Positions 33,038-42,553 of a DNA stretch of 54,550 nucleotides are shown here, piece after piece (positions within the stretch are counted from its first letter, which is position 1; each line of letters opens with the position of its first letter). Under the pieces are notes generated by a model, which ran no database searches, was not told where the DNA came from, and saw only the letters and a list, made by a program, of their open reading frames with translations. A program made the position numbers and the translations under genes. This DNA comes from Flagellimonas onchidii (GTDB lineage: Bacteria > Bacteroidota > Bacteroidia > Flavobacteriales > Flavobacteriaceae): positions 1-54,550 of the forward strand of contig NZ_SRXX01000021.1 of assembly GCF_004804315.1 (NCBI RefSeq). The letters run 5' to 3'.

Positions 33038-34069
33038 ATGAAGTTTACAGCCACCCAAATTGCCGGAATTTTAGAGGGAGAAGTTGAGGGTAATCCTCAA
33101 ATTGCTGTTCATAAATTATCTAAGATTGAAGAAGGAGAAAAAGGTTCACTGACGTTTTTGTCAAACCCGAAATACACCTCTTATATCTATTCCACAAAAG
33201 CATCCATTACTATTGTCAACAAAGATTTTGTTCCCGAACAATCTTTGTCCACAACCCTGATAAAGGTAGATGATGCGTATAAATCTTTTTCCAAGCTACT
33301 AGAGTACTATAATCAGGTCAAAAACAATAAGGTGGGTATCGAAAACCCATCCTATGTTTCAGAAACGGCCGAATATGGAGAAGGTTTTTATTTAGGTGCA
33401 TTTTCCTATTTGGCAGATAATGTTAAGATTGGCAAGGATGTAAAGGTTTATCCCAACGTGTACATTGGTGACAATGTGACCATTGGTGACAATGTCCTCA
33501 TTTTTGCAGGAGCAAAAATTTATTCAGAATCCATCATAGGTAAGGGATGTGTTATTCACAGTGGTGCCATTATTGGAGCTGATGGTTTTGGGTTTACCCC
33601 CAACGCCAATGGAGAATACAGTAAGGTGCCACAGACCGGAAATGTTATTTTGGAGGACAATGTAGACGTTGGCGCCGGAACAACCATTGATAGAGCTACC
33701 CTTGGTTCAACCATTCTAAGAAAAGGGGTTAAGTTGGACAACCAAATTCAAATAGCCCATAATGTGGAAATTGGGGAACATACGGCAATTGCAGCCCAAA
33801 CTGGAATAGCAGGTTCCACAAAAATTGGAAAACATTGCTTGATAGGTGGACAGGTAGGTATTGTTGGTCATATTACTATAGGTGATAGGGTTAAAATACA
33901 AGCGCAATCAGGAATTGGACGTAATGTAAAGGATGGTGAAGTACTTCAGGGGTCTCCAGCATTGAATTATGGTGACTACAACAAATCATATGTTCATTTT
34001 AAAAACTTACCAAAACTGGTAAACAAAATCAACGACATAGAAAAAAAGGTCGAAGGTGAGCAAAACTAG
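33038..34069 (+). CDS. lpxD: UDP-3-O-acylglucosamine N-acyltransferase
   Basis: 343 residues. N-terminal uridine-binding domain (about 1-100, with GSLTFLSNPKYTSYIY), then a left-handed beta-helix of hexapeptide repeats. The catalytic His is in the segment LDNQIQIAHNVEIG. It adds the N-linked acyl chain during lipid A synthesis. The lpxC-fabZ start overlaps its 3' end by 14 bp. Confidence 0.95.
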   Translation: MKFTATQIAGILEGEVEGNPQIAVHKLSKIEEGEKGSLTFLSNPKYTSYIYSTKASITIVNKDFVPEQSLSTTLIKVDDAYKSFSKLLEYYNQVKNNKVGIENPSYVSETAEYGEGFYLGAFSYLADNVKIGKDVKVYPNVYIGDNVTIGDNVLIFAGAKIYSESIIGKGCVIHSGAIIGADGFGFTPNANGEYSKVPQTGNVILEDNVDVGAGTTIDRATLGSTILRKGVKLDNQIQIAHNVEIGEHTAIAAQTGIAGSTKIGKHCLIGGQVGIVGHITIGDRVKIQAQSGIGRNVKDGEVLQGSPALNYGDYNKSYVHFKNLPKLVNKINDIEKKVEGEQN

Positions 34070-35462
34070 CACGAAACAACGTACAATCAAGGAAAATGTG
34101 ACACTAACGGGTGTAGGGTTGCATACAGGAGAAAATGTTACGATGACATTTGTACCTGCAAAGGAAAACCACGGATTTGCTTTTAAAAGAGTGGATTTGG
34201 AAGGTGAACCCATCATTGAGGCGGATGCCAACTATGTGGTAAACACCCAACGTGGTACCAATCTAGAAAAAAATGGGGTCAAGATTCAAACTTCAGAGCA
34301 TGTTCTTGCAGCACTGGTCGGTTTGGATATTGACAATGTCCTGATAGAGCTTGATGCTCCCGAACCTCCAATCATGGATGGTTCCTCGAAATTCTTCGTT
34401 GAGGCTTTGGAAAAAGCTGGAATCGTTGAACAAGAACAGGATCGCGAAGAATACGTGGTCAAGGATGTCATCACTTATAAGGATGAGGCTACAGGGAGTG
34501 AAATCACAGTTATTCCATCTGACACCTACCAAGTTACTACCATGGTAGATTTTGGAACCAAGGTACTGGGAACTCAAAATGCTTCGCTGGAAGAGATTTC
34601 TAATTTTAAGACTGAAATAGCCGATGCGCGTACATTCAGTTTTTTACATGAATTGGAAATGCTGTTGGAGCACGGTCTGATCAAGGGAGGTGATTTAAAC
34701 AATGCAATTGTTTATGTGGATAAGGAGATTTCTGAATCCACCATGAAAAAGCTGGAGAAGGCATTCAAAAAAGAGAAGCTATCCGTAAAACCAAATGGCA
34801 TATTGGATAATCTCACATTGCATCACCCAAACGAGGCTGCTCGTCATAAATTATTGGATGTCATTGGAGATTTGGCATTGGCCGGTACACGTATCAGGGG
34901 AAAAGTGATTGCCAATAAGCCAGGTCATTTTGTCAACACACAGTTCGCCAAGAAAATCCAGAAAATCATTAAGCAAGAAAAGCGCAATTATGTTCCTGAT
35001 GTTGATTTGGCAGCGACTCCGGTCAAGGATATAAACCAAATTATGGATATGCTTCCGCATAGACCACCATTTCTTTTGGTTGACAAGATTCTGGAATTAT
35101 CAAAGCAACATGTGATTGGTATCAAAAACGTTACCATGAACGAACCATTTTTCGTAGGACACTTTCCCGGTGCGCCCGTAATGCCAGGGGTTCTTCAGAT
35201 AGAAGCGATGGCTCAAACCGGTGGAATATTGGTGTTGAGCACAGTGCCAGATCCGGAAAATTACCTCACCTATCTTTTAAAGATAGACAATGTAAGGTAC
35301 AAACATCAGGTAGTACCAGGCGACACGCTAATTTTTAAATTGGATTTGTTGGCTCCCATTCGGAGAGGTATCTGTCAAATGCAGGGGCGTGCTTATGCCA
35401 ACGGCAAGTTGGTTTCGGAGGCAGAAATTATGGCTCAAATTACTAAAGTAAAAGGATTGTAA
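34056..35462 (+). CDS. lpxC: Bifunctional LpxC deacetylase / FabZ dehydratase fusion
   Basis: 468 residues from GTG at 34056. The LpxC part (about 1-310) has LTGVGLHTGENV, SEHVLAALVGL and HHPNEAARHKLLDVIGDLAL, with zinc-ligand His residues. The FabZ part (about 325-468) has MLPHRPPFLLVDKI, PFFVGHFPGAPVMPGVLQIEAMAQ (His and Glu active site). LpxC removes the acetyl group from UDP-acyl-GlcNAc; FabZ makes enoyl-ACP. The fusion is typical of Bacteroidota. It lies between lpxD and lpxA. Confidence 0.96.
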   Translation: MSKTSTKQRTIKENVTLTGVGLHTGENVTMTFVPAKENHGFAFKRVDLEGEPIIEADANYVVNTQRGTNLEKNGVKIQTSEHVLAALVGLDIDNVLIELDAPEPPIMDGSSKFFVEALEKAGIVEQEQDREEYVVKDVITYKDEATGSEITVIPSDTYQVTTMVDFGTKVLGTQNASLEEISNFKTEIADARTFSFLHELEMLLEHGLIKGGDLNNAIVYVDKEISESTMKKLEKAFKKEKLSVKPNGILDNLTLHHPNEAARHKLLDVIGDLALAGTRIRGKVIANKPGHFVNTQFAKKIQKIIKQEKRNYVPDVDLAATPVKDINQIMDMLPHRPPFLLVDKILELSKQHVIGIKNVTMNEPFFVGHFPGAPVMPGVLQIEAMAQTGGILVLSTVPDPENYLTYLLKIDNVRYKHQVVPGDTLIFKLDLLAPIRRGICQMQGRAYANGKLVSEAEIMAQITKVKGL

Positions 35463-35463
35463 C

Positions 35464-36249
35464 ATGAATCAACCCCTTGCATATGTGCACCCAGGTGCCA
35501 AAATTGCGAAAAATGTGGTCATTGAACCATTTACCACTATACATAATAATGTTACCATAGGTGAAGGTACTTGGATAGGTTCCAACGTTACCATTATGGA
35601 GGGTGCCCGTATTGGAAAAAATTGCAACATATTTCCAGGTGCCGTTATTTCTGCCATGCCACAAGACCTTAAATATCAAGGTGAAGAGACTACGGTACAC
35701 ATTGGTGATAATACTACTATTCGTGAATGTGCCACCATCAATAAAGGAACCGCGGATCGAATGAAAACCGTAATCGGAAACAATTGTTTGATTATGGCTT
35801 ATTGTCACGTAGCACACGATTGTTTGGTAGGAGATGGCTGTATTTTCAGTAATGATTCTACACTTGCAGGTCACGTGACTATAGGTGAAAATGTAGTTTT
35901 AGCAGGAATGGTGGCCGTGCATCAATTCGTTTCTATAGGAAATCATGCATTCGTTACAGGTGGTTCTTTAGTAAGAAAGGATGTACCTCCCTATGTGAAA
36001 GCTGCTCGCGAACCACTTTCTTATGTTGGGATTAACTCGATTGGATTAAGACGTCGCGGATTTGAATCGCATAAAATCAGAGAAATTCAGAATATATATA
36101 GAATACTTTATCAGAAAAACTATAACAATTCCCAGGCCGCTTCAATAATAGAAGCTGAAATGGAAGCGACCCCTGAACGGGATGAAATTCTTCAGTTCAT
36201 CAGGGACTCCCAGCGTGGAATCATGAAAGGTTATTTCAGTTCAAACTAA
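35464..36249 (+). CDS. lpxA: Acyl-ACP--UDP-N-acetylglucosamine O-acyltransferase
   Basis: 261 residues, standard LpxA. Hexapeptide repeats fill the first 190 residues, with the catalytic His in CHVAHDCLVGDG (about 120) and the GGSLVRKDVPPYVKA segment. It begins lipid A synthesis. The start is 1 bp after lpxC-fabZ, so the three lpx genes are coupled. Confidence 0.96.
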   Translation: MNQPLAYVHPGAKIAKNVVIEPFTTIHNNVTIGEGTWIGSNVTIMEGARIGKNCNIFPGAVISAMPQDLKYQGEETTVHIGDNTTIRECATINKGTADRMKTVIGNNCLIMAYCHVAHDCLVGDGCIFSNDSTLAGHVTIGENVVLAGMVAVHQFVSIGNHAFVTGGSLVRKDVPPYVKAAREPLSYVGINSIGLRRRGFESHKIREIQNIYRILYQKNYNNSQAASIIEAEMEATPERDEILQFIRDSQRGIMKGYFSSN

Positions 36250-36253
36250 GACT

Positions 36254-36820
36254 ATGGCAAATACTTCGGACATACGAAAAGGATTGTGCATCAAGTTCAA
36301 TCACGATATTTATAAAATTGTGGAGTTTCTTCATGTAAAACCAGGCAAGGGACCAGCATTTGTTCGTACTAAATTGAAGAGCGTAACAACAGGAAAGGTT
36401 ATTGACAACACTTTTTCTGCTGGACATAAAATTGAAGATGTAAGAGTCGAAACTCGATCGTATCAATACCTGTATCCTGAAGGGGACACTTTTCATTTCA
36501 TGAACACTGATGACTACAACCAGATTTCGTTGCAGAAAAGCTCATTGGATGCTCCTGATTTATTGAAAGAAGGAGAAGTTGTTACCATTCTCTTTAACAC
36601 TGAGGACAGTATGCCTTTATCCGTTGAAATGCCAGCCAGTGTCATTCTTGAAGTGACACATACCGAACCTGGAGTAAAAGGAAATACCGCCACTAATGCG
36701 ACCAAACCGGCTACCGTTGAAACCGGAGCTAGAATAAATGTGCCACTTTTTATAAACGAAGGAGACAAAATAAAGGTCGACACGGAAAAAGGTAGTTATA
36801 TCGAACGGGCAAAAGAATAG
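36254..36820 (+). CDS. efp: Elongation factor P
   Basis: 188 residues in three beta-barrel domains. The modifiable loop is KPGKGPAFVRTK with Lys32 at its tip. The C-terminus carries VPLFINEGDKIKVDTEKGSYIERAK. It relieves ribosome stalling at proline runs. It lies 4 bp after lpxA, an arrangement I recall as common in flavobacteria. Confidence 0.97.
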   Translation: MANTSDIRKGLCIKFNHDIYKIVEFLHVKPGKGPAFVRTKLKSVTTGKVIDNTFSAGHKIEDVRVETRSYQYLYPEGDTFHFMNTDDYNQISLQKSSLDAPDLLKEGEVVTILFNTEDSMPLSVEMPASVILEVTHTEPGVKGNTATNATKPATVETGARINVPLFINEGDKIKVDTEKGSYIERAKE

Positions 36821-36826
36821 CCAAGG

Positions 36827-37765
36827 ATGAAATTCCCAAAACCTTATACCCTTAAGGAGATTGCTGGCATAATTGGTTCCGAATATGTAGGGAGTGATGA
36901 TTTTCCTGTATTGGGAATGAATGAAATCCATGTAGTGGAGGAGGGTGATATCGTGTTTGTTGACCACCCTAAATATTATGACAAGGCGTTAAATTGTGCC
37001 GCTTCAGTCGTACTCATCAATAAAAATGTCGAATGCCCTGAAGGCAAAGCGCTTCTAATTTCAGATAATCCTTTTAGCGACTTCAACAAACTGACCCGTT
37101 TCTTTTCACCATTTAAAAGTTCGAGTTCACCCATTTCAGAATCAGCCATTATAGGAGAAGGTACGATTATTCAACCTAATGTTTTTATAGGAAACGACGT
37201 TCAGATAGGTGAAAATTGCCTGATTCATGCCAATGTTTCCATTTATGACAACTGTATCATCGGTGATAATGTTACCATCCACAGTGGTAGCGTATTAGGT
37301 TCTGATGCTTTTTACTACAAAAAAAGACCGGAAGGTTTTGAAAAGTTGATTTCAAGTGGTCGGGTAGTCATAGAGGACAATGTTGATATTGGTGCCTCTT
37401 GCACAATAGATCGTGGAGTCACAGGTGACACAACTATTAAAGAATGGACCAAGCTGGATAATCAAATTCAGGTGGGGCATGATACGGTAATTGGTAGAAA
37501 GTGCCAAATCGCCTCCCATACAGGAATCGCAGGTTGCGTGGTTATCGAAGATGAAGTTGTATTATGGGGACAAGTAGGTGTTATAAGTGCCATTACCATA
37601 GGTAAAGGCGCAATAGTTTACGCCCAATCTGGTGTAGCCAAGAGCTTGGAAGGTGGAAAAACCTATTTTGGAAGCCCCGCTGAAGAAGCAAGAACCAAAA
37701 TGAGAGAAATAACTGCACTTAAAAACCTACCCGAAATACTTAAAAAGAATACAAGAAATAGCTAA
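36827..37765 (+). CDS. LpxD paralogue (UDP-3-O-acylglucosamine N-acyltransferase-like)
   Basis: 312 residues. N-terminal part weakly like the LpxD uridine-binding domain, followed by hexapeptide repeats. The LpxD-type His is kept in LDNQIQVGHDTVIG. It is shorter than LpxD at 33038 and diverged in the first 100 residues. It may use another acyl-ACP or sugar. The start is 6 bp after efp with AAGG just upstream. Confidence 0.88.
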   Translation: MKFPKPYTLKEIAGIIGSEYVGSDDFPVLGMNEIHVVEEGDIVFVDHPKYYDKALNCAASVVLINKNVECPEGKALLISDNPFSDFNKLTRFFSPFKSSSSPISESAIIGEGTIIQPNVFIGNDVQIGENCLIHANVSIYDNCIIGDNVTIHSGSVLGSDAFYYKKRPEGFEKLISSGRVVIEDNVDIGASCTIDRGVTGDTTIKEWTKLDNQIQVGHDTVIGRKCQIASHTGIAGCVVIEDEVVLWGQVGVISAITIGKGAIVYAQSGVAKSLEGGKTYFGSPAEEARTKMREITALKNLPEILKKNTRNS

Positions 37766-37796
37766 TAAAATCTTTTAACTTTTAGAGTCAATGGCA

Positions 37797-37804
37797 TACT
37801 TTTG
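37797..37804 (+). promoter_or_regulatory. -7 element of sucD
   Basis: TACTTTTG is an exact TAnnTTTG match, 22 bp before the ATG. Confidence 0.55.
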
Positions 37805-37826
37805 TCTTGGCTATTAAATAAAAAAT

Positions 37827-38699
37827 ATGAGCGTCTTAGTAAACAAAGATTCAAAGATAATTGTCCAGGGATTCACGGGAAGTGAAGGGACTTTCCATGC
37901 CACTCAAATGATTGAGTATGGAACCAATGTTGTTGGCGGAGTAACTCCAGGTAAAGGAGGGCAAGAACATTTGGGAAAACCTGTTTTCAATACAGTTGAA
38001 GAAGCGGTAACGCAGGTTGGTGCTGATACTACGATTATTTTTGTGCCGCCAGCTTTTGCTGCAGACGCTATCATGGAAGCTGCAAGTGCTGGTATTAAAG
38101 TTGTCATTACCATTACAGAAGGAATTCCCGTAGCGGACATGGTCAAGGCTAATGACTATATTAAAGATTTGGATTGTACCTTGGTTGGACCAAACTGTCC
38201 TGGGGTTATCACTCCGGAAGAGGCTAAAGTGGGCATCATGCCCGGTTTTGTTTTCAAGAAAGGAAACGTAGGTATTGTTTCTAAATCCGGAACACTGACT
38301 TATGAAGCCGCTGATCAGGTAGTACGACAAGGCATGGGAATTACAACCGCAATTGGAATTGGCGGTGATCCTATCATTGGAACAACAACGAAAAAAGCTG
38401 TAGAGTTATTGATTAACGACCCAGAGACCGAATGTGTGGTAATGATTGGGGAAATTGGTGGTCAATTGGAGGCTGATGCAGCTAAATGGTACAAAGAAAG
38501 TGGCAGTACAAAACCAATTGTTGGTTTCATCGCCGGTGAAACTGCACCTGCTGGACGTACTATGGGTCATGCTGGTGCAATTGTTGGAGGAAGCGATGAT
38601 ACAGCTCAGGCCAAAAAACGCATAATGAGCGAATGTGGAATCCATGTTGTGGATTCTCCTGCAGAAATTGGAGCCAAAGTAAAAGAAGTAATGGCGTAG
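37827..38699 (+). CDS. sucD: Succinate-CoA ligase, alpha subunit
   Basis: 290 residues, normal size. CoA-binding segment FTGSEGTFHATQMIEYGTNVVGG is split by short loops; the phosphohistidine loop is MGHAGAIVGG (about residue 249). It forms or uses succinyl-CoA with SucC in the TCA cycle. The sucC gene is not adjacent. A terminator follows. Confidence 0.97.
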   Translation: MSVLVNKDSKIIVQGFTGSEGTFHATQMIEYGTNVVGGVTPGKGGQEHLGKPVFNTVEEAVTQVGADTTIIFVPPAFAADAIMEAASAGIKVVITITEGIPVADMVKANDYIKDLDCTLVGPNCPGVITPEEAKVGIMPGFVFKKGNVGIVSKSGTLTYEAADQVVRQGMGITTAIGIGGDPIIGTTTKKAVELLINDPETECVVMIGEIGGQLEADAAKWYKESGSTKPIVGFIAGETAPAGRTMGHAGAIVGGSDDTAQAKKRIMSECGIHVVDSPAEIGAKVKEVMA

Positions 38700-38720
38700 C
38701 CATTCGTTAAAACTATTTTA

Positions 38721-38746
38721 AATCCCGTTTTATACGGGATTTTTTT
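38721..38746 (+). terminator. Intrinsic terminator of sucD
   Basis: AATCCCGT pairs with ACGGGATT around a TTTAT loop, followed by a T-run to 38746. Confidence 0.85.
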
Positions 38747-38749
38747 GTG

Positions 38750-38777
38750 TTGAAACATAAAACAAAAACTATATTTG
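38750..38777 (+). promoter_or_regulatory. fabG promoter
   Basis: TTG (38750-38752) and TATATTTG (38770-38777) with 17 bp between match the Bacteroidota -33/-7 pattern. The ATG is 32 bp downstream. Confidence 0.6.
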
Positions 38778-38809
38778 GTTGAATAACCAAACAACAAATA
38801 CTGAAGAGC

Positions 38810-39556
38810 ATGAAACTTTTAGAAGGCAAAAATGTAATCATAACAGGAGCAAGTAGGGGGATTGGAAGAGGAATAGCACAGGTATTCGGACAACACGGAG
38901 CCAATGTGGCCTTTACCTATAGCTCGAGCGAAGCACCAGCACTTGAACTTGAAAAGGAGCTTTTAGACATGGGTGTTAAAGCAAAAGCCTTTAAAAGCAA
39001 TGCGGCAAGTTTTTCGGAATCCGAAGAATTGGTGAAACAGGTTTTGGAGAATTTTGATTCCATCGATGTGTTGATTAACAATGCTGGAATTACCAAAGAC
39101 AACCTCCTAATGCGTATGGGTGAAGAAGATTTCGATAAGGTTATTGAAATCAACTTGAAGTCCGTTTTCAACATGACCAAGGCGGTACAGCGAACAATGC
39201 TTAAGCAAAGAAAAGGATCCATTATTAATATGAGCAGTGTTGTAGGTGTAAAAGGAAACGCTGGACAAACAAATTATGCTGCTTCCAAAGCTGGTATGAT
39301 TGGCTTCACAAAATCTGTTGCTCTTGAATTGGGTTCTCGAAGCATTCGTTGTAATGCCATTGCCCCTGGATTTATCGAAACCGAAATGACCGATAAATTG
39401 GATGAAAATACAGTTCAGGGTTGGAGAGACGCCATTCCATTAAAAAGAGGGGGGCAGCCCGAAGATGTGGCCAACGCATGTATATTCTTGGCCTCGGATA
39501 TGTCTGCCTATATAACCGGTCAAGTACTTAACGTTGATGGAGGCATGTTAACCTAA
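38810..39556 (+). CDS. fabG: 3-oxoacyl-ACP reductase
   Basis: 248 residues, standard FabG. NADP motif GASRGIGRG, NNAG motif, catalytic Ser in NMSSVVG, and YAASK (Tyr/Lys). It reduces 3-oxoacyl-ACP in fatty-acid synthesis; it may also supply the ketoreduction missing from the type III PKS operon (inference). Starts the transcript that runs into the VWA-like gene (6 bp gap). Confidence 0.93.
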   Translation: MKLLEGKNVIITGASRGIGRGIAQVFGQHGANVAFTYSSSEAPALELEKELLDMGVKAKAFKSNAASFSESEELVKQVLENFDSIDVLINNAGITKDNLLMRMGEEDFDKVIEINLKSVFNMTKAVQRTMLKQRKGSIINMSSVVGVKGNAGQTNYAASKAGMIGFTKSVALELGSRSIRCNAIAPGFIETEMTDKLDENTVQGWRDAIPLKRGGQPEDVANACIFLASDMSAYITGQVLNVDGGMLT

Positions 39557-39562
39557 AACTGA

Positions 39563-41596
39563 ATGGAAATATTGACGGTACTTTGGATTGTTTTGGCCAT
39601 TTTAGCGGCTTCAGCCATTGTATACTATCAGTATTTTTATAAAAATTCCCGTAAAGGTTCAACGCATAAAATTTTAGCAGGGTTGCGCTTCTGTACCTTG
39701 TTAGCTGCTTTTTTGTTGCTTATTAATCCCAAGTTCACCACCAATGAATACTTTTTAGAAAAGGCAAATCTTGTTCTCTTAACAGATAATTCTTCTTCTA
39801 TAGGCAATGTAGTTGACCAAGATGCTTTTTTATCTAAGCTACAGAACCTTGTGAATGACCAAGACCTTATTGATCGTTTCGACATTGCACAGTATTCTTT
39901 CGGTTCTCAATTGGATTACAATGATTCCTTAAATTTTGATAAAAAGAATTCCAACCTAGCAGTGGCTTTAGAAAAAATTGATGAAATCTATTCAAATGGA
40001 GCTACCGCCATTGTGATGTTTAGCGACGGAAACCAAACTTTGGGAAGAGACTATGAATTTCTTGATTTAGATTCAGAAATTTCAGTAAACTCGGTTGTTG
40101 TCGGTGATACAACACAGTATGAAGATATTGCCATTAGTTACATCAACTGTAATTTATATGCTTTTCTCAACAACCAGTTTCCAGTTGAAGCTTCGATTAA
40201 TTATACAGGGCAGGGTGAGATTTCAAAAAATGTCACAATCTCAATGAATGGTAAAACCATATTCCGTCAACGGTTAGACTTTGATGGTGATAACAACTCC
40301 CAAACCATTAATGCATTATTGGAAGCGAAGTCGGTTGGAGTTAAAAATATCGTAGTTCAAATTGAAAACCTCCCAACAGAAAAGAACACATTTAATAATA
40401 AAAGAGAAGTCGCTATTGAGGTAATCGATGAGAAAACCAAGGTAGCCATTGTTTCCAATATGCCTCATCCTGATATTGGGGCTTTAAAAAAATCCATTGA
40501 GTCCAATGAGCAGCGCCAAGTTTCTATAAAAACACCTGATAAGGCACTAAAAGAAATTGATGACACTGACTTGTTCATTCTTTATCAACCAACTGGTAAT
40601 TTCAGACCGTTATACAATAGGATTAATAAGAGCGGAGTAGGCGTGCTAACGATAGCAGGTACAAAGACAGATTGGAATTTTTTAAATAACATTCAAGATA
40701 AATTTTCCAAGGAAAATTTCAATCAAACGGAAGATATTTTACCTGTTCTTAACAAGGCGTTTCGTGTTTTTGGGATTTCTGATTTTTCCATAGAAAATTT
40801 TCCGCCTCTTATGGACAATCTTGGAGATATTGAACTCAAGGCAACACATGACATCTTGATGTTTCAAAGAATTAAGGGGGTGGATTTGGACAAACCATTG
40901 TTCTCAGTCTTTAACGAATCCTCAAAAAAGGAAGCAGTGGTTTTTGGAGAAAACATATGGAGGTGGAGGGTCCAAACCTATAGAAACACACAAAATTTTG
41001 AAATATTTGATGAACTTATCGGAAAGCTCATGGTGTTTTTGACCAGCGATGGCCGAAAAAGTAGGTTAGAGGTAGAGCATAAACTCATTTTTGAGAATTC
41101 AAGTGATGCAAAAATTCGTGCTTATAGTTTTGATGAAAGCTATAATTTTGACCCGAACTCCAGCTTAACAATTCAATGTAGCGCCAAAAATGGTAGTTTT
41201 ACCAGAGAACTTCCCATGTTATTGAAAGGTGGATATTTTGAGGCAGACTTGAGTGACTTCCCGTCCGGGGAATATAGCTTTACCGTGACAAAAAAAATAG
41301 AAAATACCAGTCATTCAGGTTCTTTTAGAATTTTAGAGTACAATCCTGAGAATCTATTGTTTTCAGCCAATTATAAAAAACTACAGCGTTTATCAAAAAG
41401 GGCTAATGGTGAAGTTTTTTACTTTGATAACTTAGCGCCCCTACGTGAAAAACTGGTCGCTTCAACTCAATTCATTCCTGTTCAAAAGAGCAGACAAAAT
41501 GTTGTATCTTTAATCGATTTCAGGGTTTTATTGGGTCTAATAGCAGTAACACTTGCACTGGAATGGTTCTTGAGAAAATATAACGGATTAATATAA
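39563..41596 (+). CDS. VWA-like domain membrane protein (BatA/BatB-like, large)
   Basis: 677 residues. Two N-terminal membrane helices (about 4-22 and 38-54), then a von Willebrand A-like domain with the metal site DNSSSIG near residue 75 (DxSxS) and VMFSDGNQTLG. A long periplasmic beta-rich region follows, and one C-terminal helix (VLLGLIAVTLALEWFL). It probably scaffolds an envelope complex. 6 bp after fabG and 11 bp before the SPFH gene. Confidence 0.75.
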   Translation: MEILTVLWIVLAILAASAIVYYQYFYKNSRKGSTHKILAGLRFCTLLAAFLLLINPKFTTNEYFLEKANLVLLTDNSSSIGNVVDQDAFLSKLQNLVNDQDLIDRFDIAQYSFGSQLDYNDSLNFDKKNSNLAVALEKIDEIYSNGATAIVMFSDGNQTLGRDYEFLDLDSEISVNSVVVGDTTQYEDIAISYINCNLYAFLNNQFPVEASINYTGQGEISKNVTISMNGKTIFRQRLDFDGDNNSQTINALLEAKSVGVKNIVVQIENLPTEKNTFNNKREVAIEVIDEKTKVAIVSNMPHPDIGALKKSIESNEQRQVSIKTPDKALKEIDDTDLFILYQPTGNFRPLYNRINKSGVGVLTIAGTKTDWNFLNNIQDKFSKENFNQTEDILPVLNKAFRVFGISDFSIENFPPLMDNLGDIELKATHDILMFQRIKGVDLDKPLFSVFNESSKKEAVVFGENIWRWRVQTYRNTQNFEIFDELIGKLMVFLTSDGRKSRLEVEHKLIFENSSDAKIRAYSFDESYNFDPNSSLTIQCSAKNGSFTRELPMLLKGGYFEADLSDFPSGEYSFTVTKKIENTSHSGSFRILEYNPENLLFSANYKKLQRLSKRANGEVFYFDNLAPLREKLVASTQFIPVQKSRQNVVSLIDFRVLLGLIAVTLALEWFLRKYNGLI

Positions 41597-41607
41597 AATA
41601 TTAGATA

Positions 41608-42420
41608 ATGGATAGATTACCTAGAATTGCATTACCCGCAGTTTTTATTGCAATAGTTTTAATCATTTTAATAACAAAAACAATTGTACGGATTGGCCCA
41701 GGTGAGGGCGGCGTTTTGTTTAGGCCTGCTGCCGGAGGGGTTGTTACCGATCAAACCTACGGCGAAGGATGGCATATTGTGGCACCATGGAATGACATGT
41801 TGATTCATAAAGTAAGGCAACAGTCCATTACAGATGAAATGAATGTTCTATCCGTGGATGGACTTCAAGTAACTGTAAACGGAACCATTTGGTTTGAGCC
41901 AGAATATGAGAACCTTGGAAATTTGATAAAAACCAAAGGACAGGATTTTGTTGTGGAATTACTTGACCCAGCAATTAACTCAGCAGCACGGAGTGTAGTG
42001 GGTAGGTATACCCCAGAACAGTTATACTCTAGCAAACGAGATGCCATAGAACAAGAAATTTTGATTGAAGTAAAAAAAGAACTAAAAGGCCAATACTTAA
42101 ATGTAAAACGAATATTGGTTGAAGATGTTAAATTACCGACCACGATAAAGGAAGCGATAGAAAGAAAGCTAAGGCAAGAACAGGAAGCCCTGGAATATGA
42201 GTTTCGGCTTGACAAAGCTTCGAAGGAAGCAGAAAGACAACGGATTGAGGCACAGGGTAAAGCTGATGCTAACAGAATTTTGAGTGCGTCTTTAACAGAT
42301 AAAATCCTTCAGGACAAGGGTATCGAGGCTACGTTAAAACTTTCTGAATCGCCTAATTCTAAAGTGGTTGTGGTAGGGTCAAGTGGAGATGGATTACCCC
42401 TGATTTTAGGAAATAACTAA
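41608..42420 (+). CDS. Prohibitin/SPFH-family membrane protein
   Basis: 270 residues. One N-terminal membrane helix (LPAVFIAIVLIILITKTI-like), then an SPFH domain (RIGPGEGGVLFRPAAGGV, then LSVDGLQVTVNGTIWFEPE) and a coiled-coil tail rich in Glu/Arg. SPFH proteins form large membrane rings that shield proteases or organise lipids. Last gene before the his leader. Confidence 0.9.
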   Translation: MDRLPRIALPAVFIAIVLIILITKTIVRIGPGEGGVLFRPAAGGVVTDQTYGEGWHIVAPWNDMLIHKVRQQSITDEMNVLSVDGLQVTVNGTIWFEPEYENLGNLIKTKGQDFVVELLDPAINSAARSVVGRYTPEQLYSSKRDAIEQEILIEVKKELKGQYLNVKRILVEDVKLPTTIKEAIERKLRQEQEALEYEFRLDKASKEAERQRIEAQGKADANRILSASLTDKILQDKGIEATLKLSESPNSKVVVVGSSGDGLPLILGNN

Positions 42421-42450
42421 TTTCCTCTTTTTTGATATAAAAATAAATTC

Positions 42451-42458
42451 TACTTTTG
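42451..42458 (+). promoter_or_regulatory. -7 element of the histidine operon
   Basis: TACTTTTG is an exact TAnnTTTG match, 8 bp before the ATG of the leader peptide. TTTG at 42431-42434 may be the -33 element (16-bp spacing). Confidence 0.65.
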
Positions 42459-42466
42459 ACATCGAA

Positions 42467-42523
42467 ATGATAAACAAAAACACACATCATCACCATTTTT
42501 ATACTTGCCCTCAAGCGAGATAG
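42467..42523 (+). CDS. hisL: Histidine operon leader peptide
   Basis: An 18-codon frame, MINKNTHHHHFYTCPQAR, with four consecutive His codons (42485-42496), ending in TAG. It lies between a promoter and a terminator upstream of hisG. In enteric bacteria a similar peptide makes ribosomes stall when charged tRNA-His is scarce and so prevents termination. The same mechanism is inferred here. A His run in random sequence here would be unlikely. Confidence 0.85.
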   Translation: MINKNTHHHHFYTCPQAR

Positions 42524-42553
42524 AGATGTATTGTTGTTTGTAAAATATATTCT

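Noticed and set aside
36827..37765. The second LpxD as a decayed copy
   Set aside because: The frame is intact, the catalytic-type His is kept, and the hexapeptide repeats are regular.
42485..42496. The four His codons as a metal-binding tag in a longer protein
   Set aside because: The frame is only 18 codons and its position between promoter and terminator before hisG fits a leader peptide.
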